The translations under genes were made by a program, and so were the position numbers. A stretch of DNA of 64,000 bases from an uncultured Eubacteriales bacterium (GTDB taxonomy: Bacteria; Bacillota; Clostridia; Oscillospirales; Ruminococcaceae), in the NCBI GenBank assembly GCA_900314975.1, contig OMXI01000002.1:52984-116983 (forward strand), given 5' to 3'. Shown piece by piece: positions 16,761 to 25,847 of this stretch; the first letter of the stretch is position 1; the number at the start of each line of letters is the position of its first letter. The notes under the pieces were generated by a model. The model did no database searches. It saw only the letters and a program-made list of their open reading frames with translations, and was not told the DNA's origin.

Positions 16761-17779
16761 TGAGATGTGTCCTCATTTCTCAAAACAAAATTTTTCGCTA
16801 TCTTTTCAAGCTTATCAATGCTGAAAGAATTATCCTTTTCATCGGCAACAAATCTGCCGTTTTTGCCGCCAAAGCTTTCATCATCTGCTTTAACCTGCTC
16901 TGGTGTTTTAATGCCTTTATTCACCCACGAAGCTATAACTGTATCTATGTATTTAAAGTTTATCTTTCCGCCGGTGCCGTCAAGGCATTTTTCGCAGGCG
17001 ATTTCCAGCAGACTTTCATCAATGCCCGCGCTCTTCCACCTTTGAACAAATTCCTGCTGGTGAGATGTAAGCCTGTTGGTAAGCCCAAGGCAGCGTTTTA
17101 CCATACTTTCATATGAATTATACTCCGTGCGTCTGACGATTTCAGCCTCTGCCTGCTCGTATGTGGTTATATCGTGCTCAAACCAATCCTTTAACAGCTT
17201 ATGCAGATATGGCACACTATACTTTCCCAGCGTGTTGCAGTACTCTGCAGTAATAAGAATTGTAGGCACATCAAAATGATACACCTCGTACAAGTCGTCA
17301 AGTATACCCATTTCTCTGCCGTTTATATCTCTGTTGAGATAATTCTGTATTTCTTTGAAGAGCCTGCCGAGTTCCTTGTCCTTTTCGGCTTTCTCACGAA
17401 TTTCCTGCAAGGAATAGCTGACAACTACCTTTTTGTCAACTGCCCTTTCACGAGGCTTTACAGATTCAACAATGCCGACGGGAGAGTGCTGTATTACAGG
17501 ATTCGGTGCAGTCGGCATTTGGGCACTGCTGTTATTCTTATCAATAATTCTTAAAACTCCAAGGCTTGTCCAGTGAATAACTGCATCATCGACAACATCT
17601 TCGTTAAGTCCGCAAGCATTGGCTATCACACTTGAGTTTACAGTTCTTGCAGGAGACGCAAGTATACTCAACAGCACTTTTACATAATTGCCGTCACTTG
17701 TTTTCAAATATTCAGTTGCTACGCTGCACGGAACGCTGAACTGTCCGCCCCAGCTGTCAACATCAAATTTATATTCCAT
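16757..17779 (-). CDS. dnaD: DnaD domain primosomal protein
   Basis: 340 aa from the ATG at 17779 (GGAG ribosome site, promoter at 17811-17839). An apparent in-frame extension to 17893 runs through the promoter and the preceding terminator and is not coding. The N-terminal winged-helix-like region (1-100) is followed by two DnaD/DnaB_2 repeats, LFKEIQNYLNRDINGREM...KLLKDWFEHDI (about 145-220) and the later region ending YIDTVIASWVNKGIKTPEQV (about 232-305). It remodels DNA and recruits DnaI during initiation and restart. The symbol follows family usage; it could equally be labelled DnaB-like primosome protein. Confidence 0.87.
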   Translation of the reverse strand: MEYKFDVDSWGGQFSVPCSVATEYLKTSDGNYVKVLLSILASPARTVNSSVIANACGLNEDVVDDAVIHWTSLGVLRIIDKNNSSAQMPTAPNPVIQHSPVGIVESVKPRERAVDKKVVVSYSLQEIREKAEKDKELGRLFKEIQNYLNRDINGREMGILDDLYEVYHFDVPTILITAEYCNTLGKYSVPYLHKLLKDWFEHDITTYEQAEAEIVRRTEYNSYESMVKRCLGLTNRLTSHQQEFVQRWKSAGIDESLLEIACEKCLDGTGGKINFKYIDTVIASWVNKGIKTPEQVKADDESFGGKNGRFVADEKDNSFSIDKLEKIAKNFVLRNEDTSQ

Positions 17780-17810
17780 AGTTTTCTCCGATTTATTGTT
17801 TTGTTTTTTT

Positions 17811-17839
17811 ATTATATCACAGCAAACAACAAAAATCAA
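17811..17839 (-). promoter_or_regulatory. SigA-type promoter of dnaD-dnaI
   Basis: Minus strand TTGATT (17834-17839), 17-bp spacer and TATAAT (17811-17816). It lies immediately after the terminator of the upstream operon. Confidence 0.85.
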
Positions 17840-17858
17840 CCCAAATAAGAATTTGAGC

Positions 17859-17887
17859 AAAAAAAGTCCGCAGGCTGACCTACGGAC
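17859..17887 (-). terminator. Terminator of the yicC-to-spoVM operon
   Basis: 9-bp stem GTCCGCAGG (17866-17874) / CCTACGGAC (17879-17887) with one G-T pair and a 4-nt loop. It is followed on the minus strand by seven T (17859-17865) and sits 6 nt after the spoVM stop. Confidence 0.9.
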
Positions 17888-17893
17888 ATACAT

Positions 17894-17980
17894 CTATTCA
17901 TCCTCGTCCTTTTTGATTTTAAAGATAAGCCTGAAAATTCCCGATACTATCTTTGGGCTTTTTACAACTACCACCTTCAT
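17894..17980 (-). CDS. spoVM: Stage V sporulation protein M, tiny amphipathic coat-anchoring peptide
   Basis: 28 aa: MKVVVVKSPKIVSGIFRLIF followed by KIKKDEDE. It matches Bacillus SpoVM (26 aa) in design: short N-terminal strand, a K-x-P-K turn, an amphipathic helix with small and hydrophobic residues, and a charged tail. SpoVM recognises the positive curvature of the forespore membrane and anchors SpoIVA. Two consecutive ATGs occur; the second (17980) is 6 nt from GGAGGT and the first (17983) only 3 nt, so the second is preferred. The position last in prpC-prkC-rsgA-thiN is exactly where spoVM lies in Bacillus, which makes the call strong despite the size. Confidence 0.88.
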   Translation of the reverse strand: MKVVVVKSPKIVSGIFRLIFKIKKDEDE

Positions 17981-18060
17981 CATCAGACCTCCAATCGAAC
18001 AAAATTGATGTAAAAGCGTTTAACCGCTCTAAACCATACTATTCAAATTCTGAAAAGGTG

Positions 18061-18687
18061 TTACTGACAAAGTGACTGAATTACAAGAAGTTTTCCGCTT
18101 GAAAAAGAAATCAAAGCTTTATTCTCGGTTATTTCATTGGATACACCTATAGGGAAAGTGTTGTCGATAGTTATTTCGTTTACACTGTACTTTGCACCGC
18201 TGATACAAAGCCCGCGCACATTACTGCTGTAGCTGAAAAGCGAAAGAGTATATCCTTTCATTTGTTCAAAGCTGTACTTACCCGCAGAAAGCAATTCAAC
18301 TGTATCCGTTTCGGAAATCAGCCGAGCCTTAACGCCGTGTTCGAGAGCATAATTCAAAGATTGTATACTTGCAAAAGTATGATCAAGTCTGCAGCCGAGC
18401 GCCGCGTAGATGTCTATTCCCTTAAAGCCACGACTGATAGCCTGTTTCAATGCGATCATAAGGTCTGTATCGTCTTTTTCGGGCTTGAAAGCCATTACCT
18501 CGCAATCAGCTTTCGGTGAATATCCCAAAGAATCAAAGTCTCCGACAATAAGGTCGGGAGATAATCCCAATGCGTTGGCGTGTTCAAATCCCCTGTCGGC
18601 ACAGATTATATACTTATCCTTAAAAGTGTCGGAATTGAATCCTGCTGTATCCATTTCGGCACCGGCAAATATAACGCAATCAGTCAT
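18061..18687 (-). CDS. thiN: Thiamine pyrophosphokinase
   Basis: 208 aa. Converts thiamine to thiamine diphosphate using ATP. Motifs: ICADRGFEHA, DLIVGDFDSLG, KDDTDLMIAL and AALGCRLDHTFASIQ, which carry the Mg/ATP-binding Asp residues and the RxDH signature. The C-terminal beta-sandwich domain follows. Start overlaps the rsgA stop by 8 nt. Bacillus has rpe between rsgA and thiN; it is missing here. Confidence 0.92.
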   Translation of the reverse strand: MTDCVIFAGAEMDTAGFNSDTFKDKYIICADRGFEHANALGLSPDLIVGDFDSLGYSPKADCEVMAFKPEKDDTDLMIALKQAISRGFKGIDIYAALGCRLDHTFASIQSLNYALEHGVKARLISETDTVELLSAGKYSFEQMKGYTLSLFSYSSNVRGLCISGAKYSVNEITIDNTFPIGVSNEITENKALISFSSGKLLVIQSLCQ

Positions 18688-19564
18688 TCTTATGCTCCCA
18701 TTCTTTAAGCTGTTTTGCCTGCTCGTACATACTTATATAGCTTTCATGCCTTGATTTTGCAATTTTGCCCTCGCTGACCGCCTCAATAACAGCACAGCCT
18801 TTTTCTTTGGTGTGACTACAGTTTGGAAAACGGCATTTGCCTATGTACTGTGCAAAATCACAAAAGCAGTCTGCAAGCTCGTCCTTGAATATGATATCAT
18901 ACCTGTTTGTATCAAAGCTCGAAAAACCCGGTGTATCAGCAATATATCCGCCTTTTTCAAGTTTATACAGCTGAACGTGACGGGTAGTGTGCTTGCCCCT
19001 TCCGAGTTTTTCACTAATTTCGTTGGTCTCAAGCTTAAGATCGGGGAAAATCCTGTTCATAAGTGATGATTTGCCCACACCAGTATTTCCCGTGAAAGCA
19101 GACAGCTTGCCCTCAAGAAAGCTCTTTACTTCTTCACTGCCCTCGCCTGTCATGTTGTTGACCTCAAAAACCGTCAAGCCAGCATCGCGGTACAGCTTTG
19201 CAAGCACCGAGCTGTCCTGCTTATCAATTTTAGTAAAAACCACTACTGGCTTTATTTTTTTGTACTCGGCTATCGCGATAAATTCATCAAGCAAAAGCAG
19301 ATTTGGCTTTGGTTCACAAACTGAAGACACGAAAACAAGTACATCAAGATTAGAAAGCGGCGGACGGATTATCTGCGACTTTCTTGGCAAAATCTCTTCG
19401 ATAACACCTCTTGATTCATTTTCGGGCGTTATTTCAACGTTATCACCGCAATTTGGAGATATTCCTTTCTTTCGGAACAATCCCCTTGCTTTACATTCAT
19501 AAACACCGTCGGAGGCTTCCACGGTGTAGAGGCCTCCGATTGCTTTAATTATAATTCCTGTCAT
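18680..19564 (-). CDS. rsgA: Ribosome small-subunit-dependent GTPase RsgA
   Basis: 294 aa circularly permuted GTPase that proofreads late 30S assembly. OB-fold N-domain (1-65), then G4 VFTKIDK before G1 FTGNTGVGKSSLMNRI and G3 DTPGFSSFD, the permuted order that defines the family. The C-terminal zinc finger is CDFAQYIGKCRFPNCSHTKEKGCAV. It follows prkC by only 6 nt; in Bacillus the homologue CpgA is a substrate of PrkC and PrpC, which fits this arrangement. Confidence 0.95.
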   Translation of the reverse strand: MTGIIIKAIGGLYTVEASDGVYECKARGLFRKKGISPNCGDNVEITPENESRGVIEEILPRKSQIIRPPLSNLDVLVFVSSVCEPKPNLLLLDEFIAIAEYKKIKPVVVFTKIDKQDSSVLAKLYRDAGLTVFEVNNMTGEGSEEVKSFLEGKLSAFTGNTGVGKSSLMNRIFPDLKLETNEISEKLGRGKHTTRHVQLYKLEKGGYIADTPGFSSFDTNRYDIIFKDELADCFCDFAQYIGKCRFPNCSHTKEKGCAVIEAVSEGKIAKSRHESYISMYEQAKQLKEWEHKND

Positions 19565-19570
19565 TATTGG

Positions 19571-21724
19571 TTAATCACCGTTTTCATCAGGCTGTTGATT
19601 GCTTGTATCCTGCGTATCGGACGTATTCTGGGTATCCTTTGTAACGCTTGGTTCGGTATCTGCTGTTGTCTTCTTTGTTGTTTCAGGTGTAGTAGTAGGA
19701 GTAATCTCCTTGAACTTGTCAGTATAAGGACCTCTTACTATAGTTGCTGTCTTCTTCTCGAAGTCAACATCGTATACAACGTAAGGTTCAACAGTCTTAC
19801 CTGTCTCGTTATTTCTAACGTGAATGGTAAACGTCATATTCTTCTTACCCTTTACAGATACCTCGAAGTTAGAGCCTGCAACTGTTTCTGCCTTATCCAT
19901 CGGAGCTGTTCCGACGATTTTTGCGTTGTTGTAAACAATTACTGAATATGAACCTCTTGCGCCCTCCGGAATAGGTATCTTGATTGCAAGTGTAGACTCG
20001 TCTACCTCACCCTTGGAAACGTAGATGATGACATCTGAACCACGGGAAACTCTTGTGTTTTCCTTAACACTCTGTGTGATAACAAGTCCCTTGTCGCCCT
20101 CGTGACCTATCTCTCTTACAACAGGATTGAGCTTATTCTCTTTAAGAAGCTCGATTGCCTTTTCCTGTGTAAGTCCTTCAACCTTTGGTACCTTTACCTG
20201 TGTATCGAAAGGACCTTCGCTGATGAATATCTTTACTGTTCCGCCAACATGAAACTCTGAACCTGCACTTGGCTCTGTTCTTGTTACATATCCCTTCGGA
20301 ACATCATCATTAAACTCGCTTGAAAGAACTGTCACAAATCCGGCTGCCTTAAGCTCACTGTCTGCAACGCCCTTTTCTCTGTTCGTAACATCAGGGATCG
20401 TAGTCATCTGTTTGCCCTTACTTACTTTAAGGGTACAGGTATAACCTTCTTTAACGGTCTTACCCGGGGTATCAGCCTGCCAGAAAACAATGCCTGATTC
20501 ATATTCATTGTTATTCTCGTTTGTTGTTTCAAACTGGAGCTTATCCTTATACTCCTGCTCGATATCGACAATGCTCATACCTACAAAGTTAGGAATCTCA
20601 ACGGAGTTTGTGTGCAGACCATTTGAGCCGCCGAGTGACTTGAACACCGTTATACAGATAATAACCGATGCCATAATAACAACTGCAACAGTCACCGCCA
20701 GAAGTATAGGAACTATGTACGAACGCTTCTTCTGCGGCTCGTCATCATCGTCGTCATCATCATAATCGTCGTCATATCTGTCATTATAACGGTTGTCGTA
20801 TCTGTCATCGTAATAATCGTCATAATCGTCGCCGTAGTAATCGGAATTAACAGGTGCAGCGCCGTTTTTGTAGCCAAACACAACCGACTGGTTAAGCTTG
20901 AACGTATCTATATCCCTTATCATATCGGCTGCTGACTGATATCTTGCCGTTGGCTCTTTCTCCATAGCATGAATAACTATTTCTTCGAGAGCTTCAGGTA
21001 TAGACGGCATAATTTCTCTTGGCATCACAAGCTCATCCTGCATATGCTTAAGAGCAATAGCGACAGGGTTTTCACCGTCAAACGGCTTATGACCTGTAAG
21101 CATTTCGTACAGCATTGCGCCTACGGAGTATATATCCGACCTTTCGTCAGTTATATCGCCTCTTGCCTGTTCGGGTGAGATGTAATGAACCGAACCTATT
21201 GTCTTATCAGAAAGCGTTTTGCCGTCGATCCTTGAAAATCTTGCGATACCGAAGTCCATGACCTTTATCGTACCGTCGGTAAAAAGCATAATGTTCTGCG
21301 GCTTGATGTCACGGTGAACGATACCTTTATCGTGCGCGTGCTGCAAAGCTCTCAAAATCTGTGTTACAAAGTGCAGAGCATCTTTCCATTTCAGCACACC
21401 CTGCTGCTCGATAAACTCTTTAAGAGTAATACCGTCAATGTATTCCATAACGATATACTGTATCTCATCGGAAAAACCTACGTCGTATATCTTTACAATA
21501 TTCGGATGAGAAAGCACTGCGATAGCCTTGCTCTCATTTCTGAATCTCCTTAAAAACTCCTCATTTTCTGCAAATTCGGGTTTAAGTATCTTTACAGCTA
21601 CCTCACGGTCTTCCATTACGTCTACAGCCTTGTAGACATCAGCCATTCCGCCGACACCTATGAGTTCGGTTATCTCATATCTGCCGTCGAGCTTCTTGCC
21701 GATATTAGAATCCATTATTTCCAA
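19571..21724 (-). CDS. prkC: PASTA-domain Ser/Thr protein kinase (PrkC/StkP type)
   Basis: 717 aa. Cytoplasmic kinase domain (16-275): glycine loop GVGGMADVY, catalytic Lys45, HRDIKPQN with Asp139, DFG at 157-159 and an activation loop rich in Ser/Thr. A linker of residues 295-329 is almost wholly Asp, Tyr and Arg. One membrane segment (335-361). Outside, three PASTA repeats (about 376-440, 443-510, 516-580) that sense muropeptides or lipid II, a further beta domain (about 590-675) and a Thr/Ser-rich tail. It controls cell-wall growth and spore germination in relatives. Directly downstream of its phosphatase prpC (23-nt gap). Confidence 0.95.
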   Translation of the reverse strand: MEIMDSNIGKKLDGRYEITELIGVGGMADVYKAVDVMEDREVAVKILKPEFAENEEFLRRFRNESKAIAVLSHPNIVKIYDVGFSDEIQYIVMEYIDGITLKEFIEQQGVLKWKDALHFVTQILRALQHAHDKGIVHRDIKPQNIMLFTDGTIKVMDFGIARFSRIDGKTLSDKTIGSVHYISPEQARGDITDERSDIYSVGAMLYEMLTGHKPFDGENPVAIALKHMQDELVMPREIMPSIPEALEEIVIHAMEKEPTARYQSAADMIRDIDTFKLNQSVVFGYKNGAAPVNSDYYGDDYDDYYDDRYDNRYNDRYDDDYDDDDDDDEPQKKRSYIVPILLAVTVAVVIMASVIICITVFKSLGGSNGLHTNSVEIPNFVGMSIVDIEQEYKDKLQFETTNENNNEYESGIVFWQADTPGKTVKEGYTCTLKVSKGKQMTTIPDVTNREKGVADSELKAAGFVTVLSSEFNDDVPKGYVTRTEPSAGSEFHVGGTVKIFISEGPFDTQVKVPKVEGLTQEKAIELLKENKLNPVVREIGHEGDKGLVITQSVKENTRVSRGSDVIIYVSKGEVDESTLAIKIPIPEGARGSYSVIVYNNAKIVGTAPMDKAETVAGSNFEVSVKGKKNMTFTIHVRNNETGKTVEPYVVYDVDFEKKTATIVRGPYTDKFKEITPTTTPETTKKTTADTEPSVTKDTQNTSDTQDTSNQQPDENGD

Positions 21725-21747
21725 CTCCTACTTTTTAATAATCCACA

Positions 21748-22509
21748 TCAGTTTGCAACGATAGCAACGGTGATATTATCCTTGCCGCCGCTTTCGTTTG
21801 CGTAATCTATCAACTTATCTGCCGCACGTTCAAGGTCTTTCTCAAACACTGCATCATAGATGTATTCCTTGGTGCAGTACTTTGAAAGCCCGTCCGAACA
21901 AAGCAAAACGGAGAAATTGCCGAATTGCTCAAGTTCAAAGTAGTCAACATCAACATCTGCCTCAACGCCGACAGCACGGGTAATAACGTTGCGAAGCTCG
22001 TGTGTTTCTTTCTCTTCGGCTGTTATTTCACCGTTGCGGTAAAGCATTTCAACATATGTGTGGTCAGTAGTGATCTGCTCGATACCTTCCTTGTTAAGCA
22101 GATACGCACGGCTGTCACCAACGCTGACAACGTAAATCTTTTTATTGACAACAAGTGCAGCGACTACGGTAGTTCCCATACCGTTCTTTTCAATATCTGC
22201 TTTACTGTTTTCATAAACCACGGTATTTGCATAGTGAACAGAAGTTAGCATCATATTGCGGATAGAGTTTTCCGACATTCCGCCGCGATAGTTTTCTTTT
22301 ATCCTGCTGACCATAGAATCGATAGCAAGCTGGCTGGCAACGCCTCCCGAGGAAGCACCGCCCATACCGTCGCAGACGATAGCGATTGAAACATTATCAC
22401 CCAAGAACTCCGCAAAGACTCTGTCCTGGTTTTCACTTCTCTTCATACCTATATCGGTTTTTGAGGAAATAAACAAGCATTTCACCACCCTTCCGTGTAG
22501 CTTTTGCAT
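21748..22509 (-). CDS. prpC: PP2C-type Ser/Thr phosphatase (PrpC/Stp)
   Basis: 253 aa as read from 22509. It reverses PrkC phosphorylation. PP2C metal-binding motifs: SENQDR, AIVCDGMGGA, VVSVGDSRAYL, LLCSDGLS and GGKDNITVAIV. The exact start is uncertain: the ATG at 22509 has no good ribosome site. A GGAAGG followed by two GTG codons (22488, 22485) and a TTG (22476) offers alternatives that would remove 7-11 residues before the conserved TDIGMKRSENQD. The gap to rlmN is 29 nt. In the same operon as its partner kinase. Confidence 0.93.
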   Translation of the reverse strand: MQKLHGRVVKCLFISSKTDIGMKRSENQDRVFAEFLGDNVSIAIVCDGMGGASSGGVASQLAIDSMVSRIKENYRGGMSENSIRNMMLTSVHYANTVVYENSKADIEKNGMGTTVVAALVVNKKIYVVSVGDSRAYLLNKEGIEQITTDHTYVEMLYRNGEITAEEKETHELRNVITRAVGVEADVDVDYFELEQFGNFSVLLCSDGLSKYCTKEYIYDAVFEKDLERAADKLIDYANESGGKDNITVAIVAN

Positions 22510-22538
22510 TTATAAATAAGATTGTATACAATGAAGCA

Positions 22539-23585
22539 TCAAATCTCATATTCTCTTCTTAACTGACCGCATGCGGCATCTATATCCGCACCCAGCGTTC
22601 TTCTTACAGTTGCGTTCATTCCAAGCTCTTCAAGATACTTTTGGAATCTGTAGGCAGATTTTCTGTCCGAATGGAAATCTCGCTCTTTTATTTTATTTAC
22701 AGGTATCAGATTGATATGACAGTTAAAGTTCTTCAGTAGACTCGCAAGTTCCTTTGCATCTTGGATACTGTCATTATGACCGCTGATAAGTGAATACTCA
22801 AAGGAAATTCTTCTTCCTGTAACACTGAAATAATACTTGCAGGCTTTTATCAGCTCACTAATATTATATTTATTATTGACAGGCATTATCTCACTTCTTG
22901 CCTTATCATTTGTCGAATGAAGAGAGATAGACAGCGTAATACCCAGCTTAAGCTCTGCAAGCTCGTATATTTTAGGTACAATGCCGCATGTAGAAACTGA
23001 AACGTGCCGAAGTGACAAATTCATACCCTGCGGATGTGAAACAAGATGCAGAAAGTTTACTGCATTATCGTAGTTATCAAGCGGCTCTCCTATACCCATA
23101 AGCACAGCGCCACCTATCTTTCTTCCGCTCAGCCTTTGTGTCTCGTATATCTGCATAAGTATTTCAGACGATGTAAGGTCTCTTTTATACCCAGCGATCG
23201 CTGATGCACAGAACTTGCAGCCCATTTTACAGCCGACCTGTGTTGACACACAGATCGTATTGCCGTGCTCATATTCCATCAACACAGATTCGATATGATT
23301 GCCGTCAGACAGTTCATATAAATATTTTACAGTATTATCGGTACAAGATTCAAGCTTTTTCACCGCAAATAGTGATTTTATACAAAACGATTCGTCGAGT
23401 TTACGCCGAAATTGTGCAGAAATATCGGTCATTTCATCAAAACTCTTGACTTGCTTGACATGGAGCCAATTAAATATCTGTTTTGCCCTGAATTTTTTCT
23501 CACCGAGCTGAATAATCTGCGTTTCAAGCTCGCTCGGCAAAAGCGCAAGAATATCAATTTTCCCGTTACCGTCAAAGGTCAGCAA
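22539..23585 (-). CDS. rlmN: 23S rRNA (adenine2503-C2)-/tRNA (adenine37-C2)-methyltransferase RlmN
   Basis: 348 aa radical-SAM enzyme. The 4Fe-4S motif CxxxCxxC is Cys119, Cys123 and Cys126 in GCKMGCKFCASA. The resolving Cys in AACGQL (near residue 340) and the GGAVLMGIGEPLDNYDN SAM-binding region are present. It methylates A2503 in the peptidyl-transferase centre and A37 of some tRNAs. Sits between rsmB (4-nt gap) and prpC, the conserved Bacillus order. Confidence 0.96.
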   Translation of the reverse strand: MLTFDGNGKIDILALLPSELETQIIQLGEKKFRAKQIFNWLHVKQVKSFDEMTDISAQFRRKLDESFCIKSLFAVKKLESCTDNTVKYLYELSDGNHIESVLMEYEHGNTICVSTQVGCKMGCKFCASAIAGYKRDLTSSEILMQIYETQRLSGRKIGGAVLMGIGEPLDNYDNAVNFLHLVSHPQGMNLSLRHVSVSTCGIVPKIYELAELKLGITLSISLHSTNDKARSEIMPVNNKYNISELIKACKYYFSVTGRRISFEYSLISGHNDSIQDAKELASLLKNFNCHINLIPVNKIKERDFHSDRKSAYRFQKYLEELGMNATVRRTLGADIDAACGQLRREYEI

Positions 23586-23589
23586 GAAA

Positions 23590-24906
23590 TCACCTTATCT
23601 TTCTGAATTTAGCAATAAAGAAACCGTCAGAATTAAATACGCCCGGAGTAATTGTTACTCTTGTCTTGTTTCTGTCGTATCCAAATCCGTCACCGAGCCT
23701 GAATCCGACAAACTCGGGATGATGATGCAGAAAGCTATCAACGACCTTATCGTTCTCGGCTCTTGACAAAGTACAGGTAGAATAAACAAGTATGCCCTCA
23801 CGCTTAACATAGCTGGCTGCATTATCCAGGATCATATACTGGATATCAGGCAGGCGCTCAAAATCGCTTGGGTCTTTATACTTGATTTCGGGCTTTCTGC
23901 GAATTACGCCAAGTCCCGAACAAGGAACATCACAAAGCACTTTGTCAGCCTTGGGCATATCCTTACAATGCTCTTTTCCGTCATTAGTGCGCGCTTTTAT
24001 ACATTCCAAGCCAAGACGTTTAGCACCGCTTTTTATAAGCTTTACTCTGTTTTCGTGCAAATCGAAAGCATATATGGTACCTTTATCGTTCATATACTCG
24101 GCGATAGTAAAGGTTTTACCGCCGGGTGCTGCACACATATCAAGGACAATATCATTTTCTTTTGCCTCAAGTGCCGCAGCACAAAACTGGCTTGAAATAT
24201 CCTGGACATGTATCCTGCCGCAAAGATAAGCTTTTGTGTTTTCCACACTGCCGTTCATATGAAGATTAAGACAGTTAGGAAGCACTTTTATCCTGTCATA
24301 CCCTATGCCCTCTTCATCAAGCATTTTAAGCGTATCCTCAAGCGGCGCGTGTACTGTATTGACTCTTACAGACGTAGGCGCCTGTCCCAGAGATGTTCGC
24401 AGCATATCATAACAAATGCTGTCACTGTACTCTTTCAGCCACTTGCTCACAAGCCACGGCGGGCAGGAGTAATCAACAGCCAGCTGCTCGGTTCGGCAAT
24501 TCTTGACAGGCAATTTCTTGCCGCTGCGTATAAACTCTCTCAAAATTGCATTTACATAGCCCGAACAGGTTGGGTTCCTCGTTTGCTTGACAAGCTTGAC
24601 GCTTTCATCAACTGCTGCATTATCAGGTACAGAATCCAGATACAACAGCTGATACAGAGCAATTCTTATTATGTTTCGCACCTCGGGGTTAAGCTTATGG
24701 CTTTTGATAGCCGAAAGCTTTCTGATTATTTCATCAAGAGTATACTTTCTCTCGATAACTCCATAAAAAAGAGCAGATGCAAACTTTTTATCCTGGCTTG
24801 ACAGCTCGCTCTTTTTCAGCGCATCAGAAAGCAGAAGATTGGAATAAGAATTATTCTCGTCCATTCTCGTAAGAAGCTTAACCACTAATTTACGAGCATT
24901 ACTCAT
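23590..24906 (-). CDS. rsmB: 16S rRNA (cytosine967-C5)-methyltransferase RsmB
   Basis: 438 aa. N-terminal NusB-like RNA-binding domain (1-135) followed by a SAM-dependent Rossmann domain. Motifs: DMCAAPGGKTFTIAEY for SAM binding, CDVPCSGLGVIRRKPEIKY with the Pro-Cys catalytic pair, and YSTCTLSRAEND with the second active-site Cys. Start and fmt stop share one nucleotide at 24906. Full length. Confidence 0.95.
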   Translation of the reverse strand: MSNARKLVVKLLTRMDENNSYSNLLLSDALKKSELSSQDKKFASALFYGVIERKYTLDEIIRKLSAIKSHKLNPEVRNIIRIALYQLLYLDSVPDNAAVDESVKLVKQTRNPTCSGYVNAILREFIRSGKKLPVKNCRTEQLAVDYSCPPWLVSKWLKEYSDSICYDMLRTSLGQAPTSVRVNTVHAPLEDTLKMLDEEGIGYDRIKVLPNCLNLHMNGSVENTKAYLCGRIHVQDISSQFCAAALEAKENDIVLDMCAAPGGKTFTIAEYMNDKGTIYAFDLHENRVKLIKSGAKRLGLECIKARTNDGKEHCKDMPKADKVLCDVPCSGLGVIRRKPEIKYKDPSDFERLPDIQYMILDNAASYVKREGILVYSTCTLSRAENDKVVDSFLHHHPEFVGFRLGDGFGYDRNKTRVTITPGVFNSDGFFIAKFRKIR

Positions 24907-25847
24907 TATTTATTCTCCACACCCAAAACTGTCCCCGGCATAATAGGCTTACCGCGCAGATAATCCTCTGCCTTCATTCTCTTTGAGCCCTCTGCCTGAA
25001 CCTCGGTGAGTTTTATCACACCGTCGGCGCAGCAGACCTCAAAGGTTCTTGTATCAACAACGGTTCCTGCTGATTGATTAGCCTTCTTATCGCGAATAAT
25101 CTCTGACCTGAAGACCTTAAGCCTTTTGCCGTCAAGCGTTGTAACAGCGCAAGGCCAGTCAGAAAGACCGCAGATTTTCTTATGGACCTCTTTTACAGGC
25201 TTATTGAAATCTATCATGCACATATCTTTAGTGAGCATAGATGCATACGTTGCAAGGCTTTCATCCTGCTTCACGGGTGTAAGCTCACCTTTTTCGAGCT
25301 TACCGAGTGTTTCTATAAGCAAATCAGCACCAATATCAGCAAGTCTGTCAAAAAGCTCTGCAGCTGTTTCATTTTCGCCGATATGTGTAGACCTCTGCAT
25401 AAGTATATCGCCCGTATCAAGACCTTCACCCATAAGCATTGTGGTTATGCCTGTCTCCTCGTCGCCGTTAAGAACACTCCACTGAATAGGTGCAGCACCT
25501 CTATACTTTGGCAAAAGTGAGCCGTGTACATTTACACAATGAAACTTTGGGATATCAAGCACCTGCTTTGGAAGAATCTTTCCGTAAGCTGCAACAACAA
25601 TGCAGTCGGGTGCTATATCTTTCAAAATTTCCCACATTTCAGGCTGTTTCTTGAGGCTTTCGGGCTGATATACAGGCGACGAATGCTCAAGAGCAATGAC
25701 CTTTACAGGAGGCGGAGTCAGCTTGTACCCTCTGCCCTTGGGTTTATCTGGCTGTGTAAAAACAGCCGCGACCTCGTGTCCGCATTCATAAAGCTTTTTT
25801 AATGTAGGAACAGCAAAATCAGGCGTTCCCATGAAAACTACTTTCAT
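24906..25847 (-). CDS. fmt: Methionyl-tRNA formyltransferase
   Basis: 313 aa. Formylates initiator Met-tRNA using 10-formyl-THF. Signature residues: VFMGTPDFAVP at the N-terminus, GKILPKQVLDIPKFHCVNVHGSLLPKYRGAAPIQWSVLNGD with the catalytic Asn-His, then MGEGLDTGDIL, and a C-terminal OB-type tRNA-binding domain. The neighbouring deformylase gene def is its functional partner; the two share a nucleotide at 25847. Confidence 0.97.
   Translation of the reverse strand: MKVVFMGTPDFAVPTLKKLYECGHEVAAVFTQPDKPKGRGYKLTPPPVKVIALEHSSPVYQPESLKKQPEMWEILKDIAPDCIVVAAYGKILPKQVLDIPKFHCVNVHGSLLPKYRGAAPIQWSVLNGDEETGITTMLMGEGLDTGDILMQRSTHIGENETAAELFDRLADIGADLLIETLGKLEKGELTPVKQDESLATYASMLTKDMCMIDFNKPVKEVHKKICGLSDWPCAVTTLDGKRLKVFRSEIIRDKKANQSAGTVVDTRTFEVCCADGVIKLTEVQAEGSKRMKAEDYLRGKPIMPGTVLGVENK

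Noticed and set aside
17780-17893. 38-residue N-terminal extension of DnaD
   Set aside because: Runs through a promoter and a terminator and lacks a ribosome site.
20738-20842. Tandem-repeat or simple-sequence locus within prkC
   Set aside because: The GAC/TAC-rich stretch is irregular at DNA level and in frame; treated as a low-complexity protein linker, not a repeat array.
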